Source: Micropterix aruncella (Eukaryota > Arthropoda > Insecta > Lepidoptera > Micropterigidae). From it: a stretch of DNA of 64,000 nt. Each line of letters begins with the position of its first letter. The first letter of the stretch is position 1. This document shows positions 1-50,361 of this stretch, in pieces. The DNA lies in assembly GCA_944548615.1 (NCBI GenBank), contig OX155952.1, forward strand, positions 24,895,417 to 24,959,416, read 5' to 3'. A model generated the notes under the pieces. It saw only the letters and a program-made list of their open reading frames with translations, made no database searches and was not told the origin of the DNA. A program made the translations under genes and the position numbers.

Positions 1-37
1 GTGCTATGCTATAAAATAGCAATAAATAATAACTTAC

Positions 38-1868
38 TTTTAATAAAGTCTACTATTGTCTGGCATAAATCGGATCTATGTTCGTTGTCTTTTAATCTCT
101 TATCTACTGCGTTTGAAAATGCATCGAAAAGATATTCAGTGTCGTCCATCGGAAAAACTCTTATTTTGAATTTCTGCGAAAAGAAAATTGTTTTATAAAT
201 TTAAATTCTTTTCTTTGTTTGTCTCCCACCAAATAATTTTTGTCTCCTATATACATATCTATTTATTATAAATAGATGCATAATTTTTACAAACTCATTT
301 TACGATACTCTAAAATGGTCAATGGAATTCTGTGATATTATACCTACTGCCAAATTGGAAACTACTGGAATTAAGTGACGATGAATTCTTCTTATTCTTC
401 TTCTTCTCTTTATTTGAAAAAACAACAGATTTACATCAGTCTTCATAATAGAGATAATATTACATTGAGTTATTTGATGTAAATCTAAAAACGTTTTCTA
501 CTTATTATTAATTTACCTAGATTGTTATATACTTCTAATAACTTTAATATTTTATTTTAATTTCAGTTTGGTTTTTGTTCAGTTCGTTATTTCTGAAGAG
601 GCGAGTTGCTTGAATTGTGATTTACTTAGAAGCATACCATCAAAGCAATTTACAATTTTCACATATGGGTGCATTATACAATTGATAAACCCTTGAGAAT
701 TATTGGCTGTCATGAATTTTAAGAGTAACTATTCAAGTATTACCTGGATACCAGCAACGAAATATAATTATTTAGCCTTTCAAATACGGAAATATATATT
801 TTAGTGAAAAGTAACCACAACTTACTCCCATAAACTGCGGCACTATCGTCCATCCTAGCATCCTCACAATTGTTTCGTAACTATTCAGGCTTGAAACATA
901 TTTTCTAATTCTCAAAATTAACTGGCTTTCTTTGTTTACAAATGTGTTGATATCTTGACCGTACACTTGTGAAGCGAGAATTCCGGTTACCAAATTTTTG
1001 GCAAGCACTATTGCATGTTCCTCGTAAACGTCAGTGTCTACAGAAATACAAAAAAAATCTTTGATTTCGATATCCAATAGCTACTAATATTAAATATATA
1101 AAGTAAGTCGAAGATATGGATCGTCTACAGGAGAAGTTTATCTTTCCCCGCAGAAATCGTTTGGATATTCATATCTCTTTTTTATTATTTAGAAACATAC
1201 GATTAATAAAATAAATTATACCGTTTATGCCCATCTTGTCACTAAATATTTTCTCATAATATGTCATCATAAAGTCCACGTGTTCCATTAGAATCGGATA
1301 GAAACCTACAGCCTTAGATTTAGTGAAAAATAAATCACCATGTGCACGTACTTTGCGCCAATCATCATCTGAAAATTGTATATATCAATAATATTACGAA
1401 CTTTTATACTGCTTCAATTACCATAGTTACCTATTAAAAAGGTAAGCATAGTAAAAATATCACGCTCCATGATTTCGTGATTTAGTGTCCTGCGATTCTT
1501 AAAATTTTCGAAATTGGTAATGGCAATTTCTTTGACAAGATCTGCATCTGTGATAATTAGTACCGGCTTGAGGAACTCGAAGAATCCGAAGTACCTAAAT
1601 TATTAAAAAAATCAAATACAATTTTATTTGTCTTACCGGATGTAGTGGCGCATACATACTTGTCATTTGCAAATTTCTTTCCATACTCTCTCATCATATG
1701 GTACATATGCTTCTTTTTCAGTATAAAGGGCAACATATTGCCCAATAAAAAAGTGGGTTTCACATGTCTAATTCCATGTTCTTCGAAGTATTTTAATCGC
1801 TTATTAATAGACGAATATTTTATAGTAGCATAAACTATGACGCATAAAATAACGAGCAAAGCGATCAT
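38..1868 (-). CDS. Cytochrome P450 gene A, 5' part (exons 1-5), CYP3-clan/CYP9-like
   Basis: Five exons can be joined on the minus strand: 1660-1868, 1431-1594, 1222-1368, 826-1037 and 38-173, all with GT donors and AG acceptors. Lengths of 209, 164, 147, 212 and 136 bp and the phases match genes B and D exactly. The start is the ATG at 1866-1868, followed by a hydrophobic anchor (residues about 2-18) and the family block FEEHGI..KPTFLLGNM. Exon 3 carries the C-helix WRKVR motif. The I-helix, ExxR and haem exons would lie left of position 1, so this is either a normal gene cut by the window or a 5' remnant. It would encode an ER-anchored haem monooxygenase. The three copies with similar 5' flanks (A, B, C) share an initiator-like CAGT 39 bp upstream of the ATG. 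The family call rests on the full-length paralogues here. Confidence 0.85.
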
Positions 1869-2790
1869 TTTATTTTGCGACTATTCTTGAACAGTAATAT
1901 TAAAACACTGCTTAGTTCAATATGCGCATTTCTTCAAGTAGCATCGTTATATACTGCCAAATTGATTACATAACTAAAAGCCAAGGTTTTTACATTAGCT
2001 TTTTTTATAAGGCTATGAGGAAAATAATTGCAAAACTAGCTGGACGACATTCAGCTAATTTCTATTATTATTATTGATAGTGGCGCCAGCCACTGACTAT
2101 CTGTTCCGATAACTGATTCTCTGTAAAAAAAACTGACGTAATATCCGAAAACTATCTGGTTTTAAAAATCTATGATCATATTCGAAAGAGACAAATTTCA
2201 TTAATGATTATATATGACCTTTTATAAATCTTAATCATATTTATCACATTTAAATAATATGTTTACCTGCATACTCCATTTAGTTTCTATGTACCTACGT
2301 CCACAAACTACAGGTATAGTTACAGTTCTCAGGTATAAGCATGCTAGATGCACTCGTCACCTGCAGATAATTTAATAAGTTAAGTATTAGTTTCTTTTTT
2401 CTCTGGGAAAGCACAGTCACATTCGTCTGTCACCTCCCTTGCCTAAAGAGGGTATTAGTACTATTAGTTGCTTAGGATGTTTAATGATTCTGCGGAAGTG
2501 CTTAAAAACAGATTATTTATTTTATTTTAAAACATCACAATTATAACAGATTTACATAACAAATTGAAATACTATTTTTGTGTATCAATTTGTTATGCAA
2601 TTATCCAATATTAGAACAAAGACTTTTCAGCTGGCAGCTCCTTCTTTGTTACTGCGATATTTAAGAAAGGGAATTGGGAGATAGAGATTTTTATCCCACA
2701 GCATGGGCCCGGATAAAGCTGGATATTTTACACGACAGCCCAAAAAGAGGGCTATGTGTTCAGGATTAATTTACGTATGCTTTCTGTTTC

Positions 2791-2889
2791 TTTATTCCAC
2801 CGTAACTTCTAAGCACTTTAACCGATTTAGAAGTGTGTCGTAATGTTAGAATCGTTTGGTCCTCCCTATTGTTATAGGGTACTGACCCC
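2791..2889 (+). repeat. Diverged direct repeat, copy 1 of 2
   Basis: The block runs from TTTATTCCACCGTAACTTCT to a TATAGGGTACTGACC-like end and recurs at 3241-3335 with substitutions. The same shared words (ACTCTT/ACTTTA, GATTTAGA, GTGTGT, GTTAGAATC) appear in order in both. It is probably part of an old interspersed element. Confidence 0.55.
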
Positions 2890-3240
2890 TTGCTCTCATA
2901 TAAGGAGAAAGCAGCGTCTTTAATATAAATTGCTTTGTTACGCGGTGCGTGTTGACATTCATCATTTGACAGTTTAGTTTTATTTTTATTCTTCCTCTTC
3001 GCGGTCGCCAGGAATAGGACTCGGTAGGCCTAGTAACAAAGTGAAATATTTGGAATATTCATTTAGCAAAATAAATTATACAAACTGTTTAATTATTACT
3101 TTCCACATAATATTACCGATTTTTCGAAACCGTTTTTGGTTCTTACGAAATAATTCCAATCCAATATTCTGGAAAATAATAAGACTACGCAATTTCACTC
3201 CGAAAAAATCTGGTATGCATTAATGGTGAAACCCTGATTT

Positions 3241-3335
3241 TTTATTCTACCATAACATCTAAACTCTTGATCTGATTTAGAGGTGTGTTATATTGTTAGA
3301 ATCTTTATGTTATCCCGACTGTCATAGGATACCTA
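3241..3335 (+). repeat. Diverged direct repeat, copy 2 of 2
   Basis: Second copy of the block at 2791-2889, in the same orientation about 450 bp downstream, starting TTTATTCTACCATAACATCT. Confidence 0.55.
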
Positions 3336-3996
3336 AACTGTCCAAATGCCAAAAAAATACTCGTCTAAATGTCCAAATGTCAACAAATTAACACAAATAT
3401 ACCGTGTTTAGAGTCAAATGAAAGGTCTGATTGAGTACATTTTGAAAATATACATCTATATATTTGGACAAAAAGATAAAACTTAAAGATTTCAAAAAAG
3501 AACCGTAATAAAAATAATTATAAATACAATAGTTCCCTTTCTGTAGCCGTGTTTTTTATTCTTTTTAATATATTTTTACTTCTTACAGTCTGTAATGTGG
3601 GATTACCGCGTAGAAAGGCGAAATTCGAATGCCGATTATTAGAGGATAGACGTATCGTAATTGACTTAGCGGCTGTAAAGCTGCTGTTGACCAACAGGCT
3701 GGATTATTCCGAATTGCTCTGCTGCTTTGATTTAAATATATTCCTTCAATTCACCGAACTCGCCCTTTTAACCCACCGCTCGACTAATAATGCTCTGTTT
3801 CGCCGGTAACACGAATATTGCGATCATTCAATTCCTACTATGCTTGGTGGGAGGTCACAATTTAGGCAATTCGCAATCACAAATATCAATCACGGCTAAT
3901 CACAAAAAGCTGATATCATACGTCTTGTAGTTCATATAACTAACCTACATTATTTTATATTTAGTTTAAGTTCAGACGTATACTAATTAAAATGAG

Positions 3997-4153
3997 AATA
4001 ATAACGGGTGTATAGATGTAAGCTATAAGAATGAATATATTTAAATAAGTAAAATTGTTTAAGTATGTACATAATAACTAATATACTTAAACAGCTTTAT
4101 TATTTAATTTTTTTCATTCATGTAGTATTTATCTATACACCTGTTAATAATAT
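3997..4153. mobile_element. Foldback MITE of about 157 bp
   Basis: Long imperfect terminal inverted repeats: AATAACGGGTGTATAGAT at the left pairs with ATCTATACACCTGTTAAT at the right, and pairing continues through TTGTTTAAGTAT/ATACTTAAACA near the centre. Nearly the whole element folds into one hairpin. There is no coding capacity. The superfamily is not identifiable by eye. Confidence 0.6.
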
Positions 4154-4857
4154 AATTTTATTATTATTAAACAATTTCATTTATAAATATATTTATTTAT
4201 AATAATAATAAAGTAATGTGTAGTGAGTTCGTTTAGTACGGTTTAGTACGAAACTTTTTTAGGTTTACTTCAAGCAGTAAGGAAGTAAGTTTCATGTTGG
4301 CATATTGTATCGTTACGTATTGGCAGATTGTAAATCTATTCTATCGAAAATATTTCTTTTTTCAAAAAACATCCTTAAGATAGAGCACCAATTATTCTAC
4401 AGAAAAGAGCTGAATAACAACTCGACTTCGGAAATAATGACAATTTATTAAGAAATCAGCCATCTTCTGATTTAGAATTCAAACAAGTATACTTATATTT
4501 GCGGTCCGTAACATTTTTAGAGCCAACATTCACTATATTGGACATTAGAAGGGGGGATATGGGTGTATTTTAAAGACTTAGATTTTATTACTTATTTATT
4601 TATATATTTTATCCATCACTCAATACACAAGGTGCAGCAAATACTTATCCTAATACAAAATAGTTTCCAATTAGTGTACCTATTATAAACCTAGTTCTTA
4701 AAGAAGATTCATCTGTTTGACATATAATGGTTTACCAACTCATAGGAATTAATCTGTTTTGAAGTGTTATATTCCTGTCGAGAGGGCAAGTGTCATCTGT
4801 AACTAAAATATATAATAAAATTGCCGACAATCCTCGTACAGTTAACAACAAGTGCAA
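4154..4857. other. 3' flank of gene B, no gene seen
   Basis: AT-rich DNA with no open frame of interest. Several AATAAA words on the minus strand (around 4584-4600) could serve gene B polyadenylation. Confidence 0.4.
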
Positions 4858-15655
<10,798 letters not shown>

Positions 15656-15693
15656 ATTGATTTATGACCTTCCTTGAGCGGAAAAATTAAAAT

Positions 15694-15698
15694 ACTGA
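15694..15698 (-). promoter_or_regulatory. Initiator-like TCAGT upstream of P450 gene B
   Basis: TCAGT on the minus strand begins 39 bp upstream of the gene B start codon. The same pentamer lies at exactly the same distance in copy C (19861-19865), and GCAGT does so in gene A (1907-1911). TCAGT is the arthropod initiator consensus. No TATA box is conserved between the copies. The transcription start is inferred from conserved spacing, not shown. Confidence 0.45.
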
Positions 15699-16229
15699 CC
15701 AGTCAAAGTGTATTTAATGATTGCGTTTAATATCTATTTTAAAGTAGGTATGTGTAATACGCAGGGAATCGATTATACGATAGTCGTGACCCTTTTTTAG
15801 CGAAATCATACGTTGCATATTCGTGATGTAATAATTTTATTGTGTTAATGCATAATAATGTTTAGCGAGATAAGTATGGCGCGTAGAATAATATATGTGT
15901 CCTCTGTGGCCTCTGACATGAATAATCTGTGATTTCCTACATATAGCTTGTAATGCACTTTTTTTGTTTTTTTTTTTTTTAAATTTAATAACCATTTTTT
16001 AAAATACAGCTTTGTATAAAATCCAGCCAAGCCTAAGGCTTACCTGCTGGAGATTATGATGGGGTGACTTTCAGTGCAACTTTAGTGTCCATTTTGACCA
16101 TTTAATAATATATCTGCTGCATTATCTGCTATATTGGATTAGTCGGCACAGAAAGCCACCCCCTTGATAATATTTACATAAAAAAAATAACGTACTTAAT
16201 GCTAATAAAATAAAAACATGAATATTATT

Positions 16230-16800
16230 CGTATCATTCACACTTGTGTTTCACTTTCACTTATTTTAAAGCTAACTATTTTTAATTCTTTTTTTTGTTT
16301 TTTTGTACATTTTTTTAATTTTTTTAAATTTAAAGGAATTTTGTTGAATAAATGAGGGATTAGCCAATTCAATCTTCTTTTGCCATAAAGGTTACGAAAA
16401 GGAGGGACGAGTAGCCGTTCATTTTGTATCTGTCTAGTGCTGTGTTTATGTTGGACATAATTTCGGAACTCGTCAGTCTCGAAATATTGCATTAGCTGGT
16501 AATATGTCACAATACTTGAAAAGTCCTATCTGGTCGTTTCTAAATTTGTTTCGAATCTTGTTTGGAACTATTATTTTTAAAATACGATGTTGTAGAGATG
16601 TGATGCGGGATATATAAGTTTTAAATGTGTTGCCGTAGATTTTTATAATTATTTGTCTAAGTTTTTTGCAAATGTTATTAATGTGCACTTCCCAGTTGAA
16701 TTTTTTATCAATCGTTAGTCCAAGGTACCTTTCAGCATCGACTTTTGTAATTCTCTTGCGATAGAATCCTATTTTTGAGTGAAACAAAAAACTTTGTGGA
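16230..16800 (-). mobile_element. LINE 3' fragment, reverse transcriptase C-terminal domain
   Basis: Two overlapping minus-strand frames give KIGFYRKRITKVDAERYLGL then TIDKKFNWEVHI, the block downstream of the catalytic palm in Jockey/CR1-type elements. A C-terminal segment with RQIQNERLLVPPFRNLYGKR then RLNWLIPHLFNKIP follows. The first frame starts at 16787 with no palm upstream, so the copy is 5'-truncated. A frameshift separates the halves near 16480-16510. It lies between gene B and copy C. Confidence 0.8.
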
Positions 16801-17378
16801 TATAATCAATTCTATTTCTATATTTTTATGTGAAATATTGTATTCTTAATATTACACTCCGGTTATTTAGATTTTAATTTTCAGCTGCTAGAGGTACCTC
16901 ATTTTTAAAGTTTTGATTAAATTTCTATTCATTTTAAATCTCATTTTTTACTGTAGGAAATTATATGATTCTTGTTTTCATAATATAACCTAATCGAAAG
17001 ATACATAAAATATATTTTATTTAAATATGAAGAATAATAATTGTATGTAATATATTTCTCTGTCCCTGTGTTACGATTCGGAGTTATTTAATATATTACC
17101 TAGTCATTGTAGATACTAGTGTATTATGCTGAATGTATACATTAAAAAATCGAAAGCCACTCACTCACTCAAAGATAATAATCGCTGAGCCGAATATACC
17201 GAAGCGATACGACTGCAATTTCTCTAACGCCATCTCATTACTTAGGCGCACGTTAAGAAGGGATTTTTTTGAAATTCATCTTTTAACATTGCCAAACGAG
17301 GGGTTTCAATTTTAGCCCGTCGATCGCATATCTTCAAAACGGTTCAAGATGAGAATCTGAAATGTAGTCGATCTATAC

Positions 17379-17794
17379 CAGTGGTTCTCAAAGTGGGCGA
17401 TAAGGCCCCCTTGTGGGCGCTGGAGGCCTAGAGGGGGGCGGTAAGGGGCCTAGAAAAAATGGTGATGTTGAAGTGGTTTATGTGCTGAATTGTAATTTCA
17501 TCTACTTAATATTTTAAAATTCACTGAAATTAAAACCTAGCTACTTACTACACAACATCCATCTTAAATTAAAAGAATATCGGCAAACGTGAGTTTTAAT
17601 TTGAATAAAAGATACTCTTAATATTATAAATTTGAGCTTTCATTGCTTCCTCTGGTAAAAATGTCTCGTTTAGAATTAAAGTAATGGATGTCATTGTGGT
17701 TTTTAAGATGTTTTAAAGTTTTAAAAAAATGGGGCACTGAAAAATAATTGATTTTCAAAGTGGGCGGTAGTCGAAATAAGTTTGAGAACCACTG
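17379..17794. mobile_element. hAT-type MITE, 416 bp, with 8-bp target duplication
   Basis: Starts CAGTGGTTCTCAAAG and ends with the inverse TTTGAGAACCACTG, a known hAT terminal type. The subterminal GTGGGCG motifs are also mirrored. Flanks ATCTATAC (17371-17378) and ATCTATTC (17795-17802) are 8-bp target duplications with one mismatch. No transposase is encoded, so it is non-autonomous. Confidence 0.9.
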
Positions 17795-17802
17795 ATCTAT
17801 TC

Positions 17803-19031
<1,229 letters not shown>

Positions 19032-19066
19032 TGCTTAATGTTCTGACATTAGGGGCTCTCTAGACA

Positions 19067-19305
19067 ATCGCGTCGCGGGCTTGGGAGGATTGTAAACCTC
19101 AGGAAAAATGTTTTTTTTTTATATTAAAAAAAATGGCATAATTTTGTAGTTTTATACCTGGGAGTCACGTCATTCATTAATCAATTACGTCTAATTAAAG
19201 TGACTTCCTGGTATAGACTACAAAATAAGGCATTTTTGGTAAAAAAAAAATTTTTTAATGCATATTTCCTGCGGTTTACGACCCCCTCCAAGCCCGCGAC
19301 GCGAT
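19067..19305. mobile_element. Palindromic MITE, about 239 bp
   Basis: Termini ATCGCGTCGCGGGCTTGG and CCAAGCCCGCGACGCGAT are perfect inverses. Pairing continues inward (TGTAAACC/GGTTTACG, GGCATAATTTTGTAGT/ACTACAAAATAAGGCA, TATACCTGGGAGTCAC/GTGACTTCCTGGTATA) to a small central loop. The whole element is a hairpin with no coding capacity. It sits 75 bp from the end of P450 copy C. Confidence 0.85.
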
Positions 19306-19379
19306 GCTTGACAAGCATGCTTGTTCGTCTTGATAGCCTCTTACAAATTTCTATAACACCAATACGAGTGTATAGCTAC

Positions 19380-19822
19380 CTATCAAAAATGTGAGCATGG
19401 TAAATGCATCGCGATCCATAATTGCGTGATTCAATTCTCTACGATTCATGAAATTTCCGAAATTTTTAACAGCAATTTCTTTGATAAGATCTGCATCTGT
19501 GATAACTAGTATCGGCTTAAGGAACTCAAAGAATCCAAAATATCTTTGAAAATATATTGTTTTGATTATTTATCAAATTAATATTATTATATTGTTTATA
19601 TCTGATTACTTACTTGTCATTTGCGAACTTTTCTCCATACTCTCTCATCATGTGGTACAAATGTTTCTTTTTCATATTAAAAGGCATCATATTGCCTAAT
19701 ATAAAAGTGGGCTTTATATGCGCAATTCCATGCTCTTCAAAGTAATTTAATCGTTTTTTAACAGATGAATATTTGAAAGCCCCATAAACTATCACACACA
19801 GAACGAAAACCCAACCGATCAT
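19380..19822 (-). pseudogene. Truncated P450 copy C, exons 1-2 only
   Basis: Exon 1 (19614-19822, 209 bp) and exon 2 (19380-19543, 164 bp) are open, have canonical splice sites and closely resemble gene B (N-terminus MIGWVFVLCVIVYGAFKYSS). No exon 3 (WRxxR exon) follows. The DNA to the left holds a palindromic MITE, (TA)n tracts and a satellite foldback, and the next P450 exon is the first exon of gene B at 15655. The simplest reading is a gene fragment cut by rearrangement. Because exon 2 ends in the same phase as exon 2 of gene B, these exons could also serve as an alternative 5' end for gene B by splicing to its exon 3 (14982-15128). Transcript data would decide. Confidence 0.75.
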
Positions 19823-19860
19823 TTTGAATTACGAGCTATCTTGAGCGGAAAATATTATAT

Positions 19861-19865
19861 ACTGA
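19861..19865 (-). promoter_or_regulatory. Initiator-like TCAGT upstream of P450 copy C
   Basis: TCAGT sits 39 bp upstream of the copy C ATG, matching gene B, and the intervening leader (TTGAGCGGAAAA in plus orientation) is also alike. This means the truncated copy kept a recognisable proximal promoter. Confidence 0.4.
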
Positions 19866-20350
19866 TCAGTCGGTGTATGTATAAAGCGCGTTAAATATAT
19901 ATTTTAAAGCATGCGTAATATTGTGAATTAGTTATATAATACTTAATTATATTATACGCAAGTAATTAGGTCTATTTTTATCGAAATTAATTATTGCAAA
20001 TTCGTAGAGGCGTTAAGATTTTTTGGGTTCATAAACATTCATATTAGTGTACGTTAAATGACGTAGCAATTAAAAGTAGCAAACCTGTTCCTATTAAAAC
20101 CAGTCAGTTGAGGTAGTGTTGAGATTGTATTTCTTGATGCATTTTTGTTTCGTAGGAACTATTCAGGATCATTTATATGTATGTTTAGGTTATAGGTTTG
20201 GATATAGATTTTAAATATGTAGGTTTTTTAGAACAATGTCCTAAAAATTTTTGATTATTTTTCGATTTTAATGTCAAAGTTGAAGGTCTGCATTATAGTA
20301 TAGGTATAGATGATAAAAGACAATAACATTGTATGCCCAAAAATATATTA

Positions 20351-20356
20351 TTTATT
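20351..20356 (-). terminator. Candidate AATAAA polyadenylation signal of gene D
   Basis: AATAAA on the minus strand lies about 200 nt downstream of the gene D stop codon, in the 730-bp gap between gene D and copy C. The hexamer is common by chance in such AT-rich DNA. Confidence 0.3.
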
Positions 20357-20552
20357 GAAATACCGCTCACTGCAAAACCACTCACTAGAACTTAATACAT
20401 TAGGGTATTTTCATGAATATATATACTTTAGTAAAACAATGGTATAAAAAATATTTCTAACGTAAGAAGTCACTTATATTATTGGGAATGACAGCAGCCC
20501 AAAAAACAGTAATTCTAATAATAGATTTCATGGAAGGGAGAAACCGAATTTC

Positions 20553-46953
<26,401 letters not shown>

Positions 46954-48834
46954 TTTTAGTGCGAATCGACGACTTAACGTATACAAATATCTCACTAGAC
47001 TAATGATTTATATTAAATAATATATCAGGTTTATATTATAATAAATATCATTACCATGACTAGTTACAATTAATCTAGTTACAAAGCCTTCAGCAACACC
47101 CACAAAAAAAACAACTATACAGGTTGAGTTTTTAATCAGTAGGGAGTGAATCATTACGACAAACTGAGAAAAATAAATATTTGAAAAATAAAAAAATGAA
47201 AAATAAATATTTGTAAATGAAAATTAAATAAGTATTTTTGTATGGAAGAATTACCAGAGTGTAACAAATAGAAACATATATAATTTAATTGTGCTTATGT
47301 ATAGAAGTAATATCATAAAAGTTCAACTCATCAATCTATGGCGTATTGGAGTTATACACATTCAAAATTTTGTTTATTTGGATTTATTTTATAACTTTTA
47401 ATGGTTGATTTTTTTTATTAAAACGGGTATTTTATAAAGAAATAACAATATTTTAAGGCTTTTCAGTACATTTTCTCCACCACTTTCGAATACATTAAGC
47501 CATGGGTTTTTGAATTTAAAAAAATTATATTTTTTAATAAATTTGTGTAGTGTATATCTAGGCAGTCTGTGGATCCTTATAAGTATACTAACTGTGCTCG
47601 CGGCTCCACCCGCGTTAATAAGAATTTACGCTTGTTGTTTTTTTATGATCCTGCGCCACCCTTAAAGTTCACGAAACCCTAAAAATAGTAGCCTATGCTA
47701 AATATAAAACTGTCTCCTTGTCCAGTGTTTCAGCTATCTCTATTCTATAGACATTAGGTATTTTTATATGAAAAGTGTACCCAGTATGTAACAACTAATT
47801 ACTTATATTAATTAATTTTATTGTGGTTCTGTATAAAAGTATTAAAATAAAATATCAATTCTTACGATAACAGCTACCTGAATTCTTCCTTCCATAACTA
47901 ATTTGGAACATAGCGCGACCGCAGAATAAGGAAACTAACGTACAATAGGATATCTGTACTTTTCTTGATGTTCCGAAAAATGATGCGAGGCTCGCGTGTA
48001 AGCTAATATAAGTCGAAAGGCGTGTAGTTTGACCATTAATTCATTCAATAATCTCTTTAATTACGGATAAAAAGAGAAAAATAAAATTATAAAATATTAT
48101 TATATATATGTATATTCTCATATTTTCATTAATATTCTTTTTCTATATACTGGATATAATTAAACTAACTGATTTTTTAAACAAATCGCAAAGTAAGTTT
48201 TCAAATCGCGATTTTAAAAAAATAATAAAAAAAGAATAGTTGTGTATTTTAAGATGGTATTTATTTATTTATTTATTTATTACATCCTGGTAAAGAGTTA
48301 ACAGTGTGATCGAAAAGTTATACTTTGTAACTATTTATATAAGCAATAAGGAAATGAGCACAGCCCATACGATCATTCTAGATGAATGCCCAACTAGACC
48401 GAACAGCCTGTATCTGGGCATAGGAAATACACTGCCTTTGTTTTTCGAGTAGTACTGACGATAATTAACTAATAGAGTACTTTCAATGCTAACACTAAGA
48501 TAATGTGATAAAATATTACACATATTAATACAAATATACATGATAAAATGGTTAGTTACATATCAAGCAAACTTGATTGTAATATTGGGGTCCTGTCCAC
48601 CCTAGAACGGGCTAGTCCCAGTTGGGTGACAGAAACAAATAAGCAAAAGGTTAAGGTTTTGCCATTCGGTTCCTGTTATTTTTGTAAGCTAATCAATGTT
48701 TTATAGTAATTAATTCTTAAATAAATAAATAAATAAATAAATACAATGTACACATACAACCATAAATATATGCATATACACACATACACATACATATACA
48801 TACACACATATTTTAAATTATTGTATAAAGCAAT
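46954..48834. other. 5' flank of gene D, no gene seen
   Basis: AT-rich. At 47590-47760 there is a stretch with CTCGCGGCTCCACCCGCGTT and AAATAGTAGCCTATG that resembles a common arthropod interspersed repeat (from memory, unverified). Simple (TTTA)n and (AAAT)n runs at 48257 and 48716. Confidence 0.4.
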
Positions 48835-48840
48835 TCCATT

Positions 48841-49215
48841 TCAGTATTTACACGACCTACATCGTAAAGGAGCTTTTTTTACTTTTGTATTAAATAGGTG
48901 TACATTTTGAACATTTTTTACTGACTCTTCTAAGGTATTACAAAATTTTGGGGCGATGAAATACAACTGTCTTTGGGCAAAGGTTGTATGTACGTGAGGA
49001 ATTACATAGTTCGTCCCTTCCGCCATTCTAACTGGTATTTGCTGCTGGCTTCGGAAACGTTTCTCTTAAGTCTTGTAAAATATATTAGGCATTGTTTCAG
49101 GAACAACTGACGAATACCCAAAACACTTGCTTCACTGAACAGCAGGTCAGAGTCATGGCGGGGATGTTTCCTGTAAGTAACCCTCAGTAGCAATTTCTGG
49201 GCTTTAACCAGTGGC
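48841..49215 (-). mobile_element. 5'-truncated LINE copy related to the 42.6-kb element
   Basis: Two minus-strand frames, 49002-49193 and 48841-49026, together match the last about 120 residues of the transcriptase at 42609-44432: LLLRVTYRKHPRHDSDLLFS against LLLRIIHKKPRRYKSELLFT, and VIPHVHTTFAQRQLYF against LIPHVKTTFAQRQICF. A frameshift near 49010-49026 separates them. It is followed by a TGTGTATGTATATG-type tail and then (TATTT)n, as expected for a 3' end. Confidence 0.85.
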
Positions 49216-50214
49216 TCAAGCTATAACTTCGTTCAGCCACTGATTACAGCTTACCTGCCATATAATGAATTGTCACATATTCGGTAATATTTCGTTTGGT
49301 ATACGTCTCAAAGTGTTACAACCTGGGTACGAAATCGCCCATTGTCCCTTGTTTTTTTATAGTACACAAGCTAGGCGCACGATGGGCTATTTAGTGGTAG
49401 AAAGATCGTCGCAATGATTGTTTATTAGAGATATTTTACTTACCGCTAGATGCCACAGCGCGTAAACGTTACTTACTTTGTCGTACTGATTCACCCACTA
49501 CAAGGATGTCACTAATTAATAACTCATTCTGTATATCCGTGGGAATTATACTCTAAATTATACGTTTTACAAACAGCAATTAATAATAATTTTTTATTAT
49601 TTATATCGCGTATATCTACAGAATTATCGCGACCGACTGACCTTGTAAAGGGTAAGACTACATACGAAAAAAAACAATTGTTTTTACGACAGCGCCAGCC
49701 GGACCAGCACACTAAGCTGACGCGATACGTCTTGCTTAAAAAATCTAACCTAAACCTAGAAAATCAGAAACAGGCTTTTCAACACTTTTTCGTATAGACG
49801 TGTTATTGCGTCACGCCCGCATGACGTAATTTATTATTAGTCATTGTTTAATCAATGCTTAGAATTTATTAAAAGACAATGAAATATATATTGTTTCGTC
49901 AACAATCCACAGAATTTAAATCGGGCCCGATTTTTTTTCATAATGCGCGGTTCCTTGTGCGTCTATAGTCCACAAAATCTCCGGAAATAATAAACACCGC
50001 AATGCGCGCCTGGCCTTATTCATGTTAATACAAGTACGGATGACTCGCACATTCGTAATAGACCGGGCCCATAGCATTTTTAATTCAAAACAAGTTAAAT
50101 TTTTTCAAAATTTCAGTATCAGAATGAAACATTTTTGTACATAATTTGGTCATAATTGGTATTGTAGTTTTACTTTCCAGGCCCAAGGGAAAGTAATGTG
50201 AACGCGCCAAAAAA
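49216..50214. other. Intergenic, no gene recognised
   Basis: No coherent coding frame or clear repeat. Short frames only. Confidence 0.4.
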
Positions 50215-50288
50215 AATCGACATGAAGACGGAAATATCCAAATTGACCCCCTTAGATGATTAAGACCATTTCCAGATTGAAGTCTTTC

Positions 50289-50361
<73 letters not shown>

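Larger units (their letters stand above)
1869..3996. other. Intergenic, no gene seen
   Basis: This is the region between gene A's start and the 3' end of gene B. Short open frames have no recognisable motif. Two diverged direct repeats (2791-2889 and 3241-3335) are the only structure found before the MITE at 3997. Confidence 0.5.
19823..20552. other. Intergenic spacer between P450 copy C and gene D
   Basis: Copy C 5' flank and gene D 3' flank. No further gene or repeat recognised. Confidence 0.5.

Noticed and set aside
46954..46995. Upstream ATG adding 14 residues to gene D
   Set aside because: Genes A, B and copy C all start at the equivalent of MIGW/MIAL, with no comparable extension.
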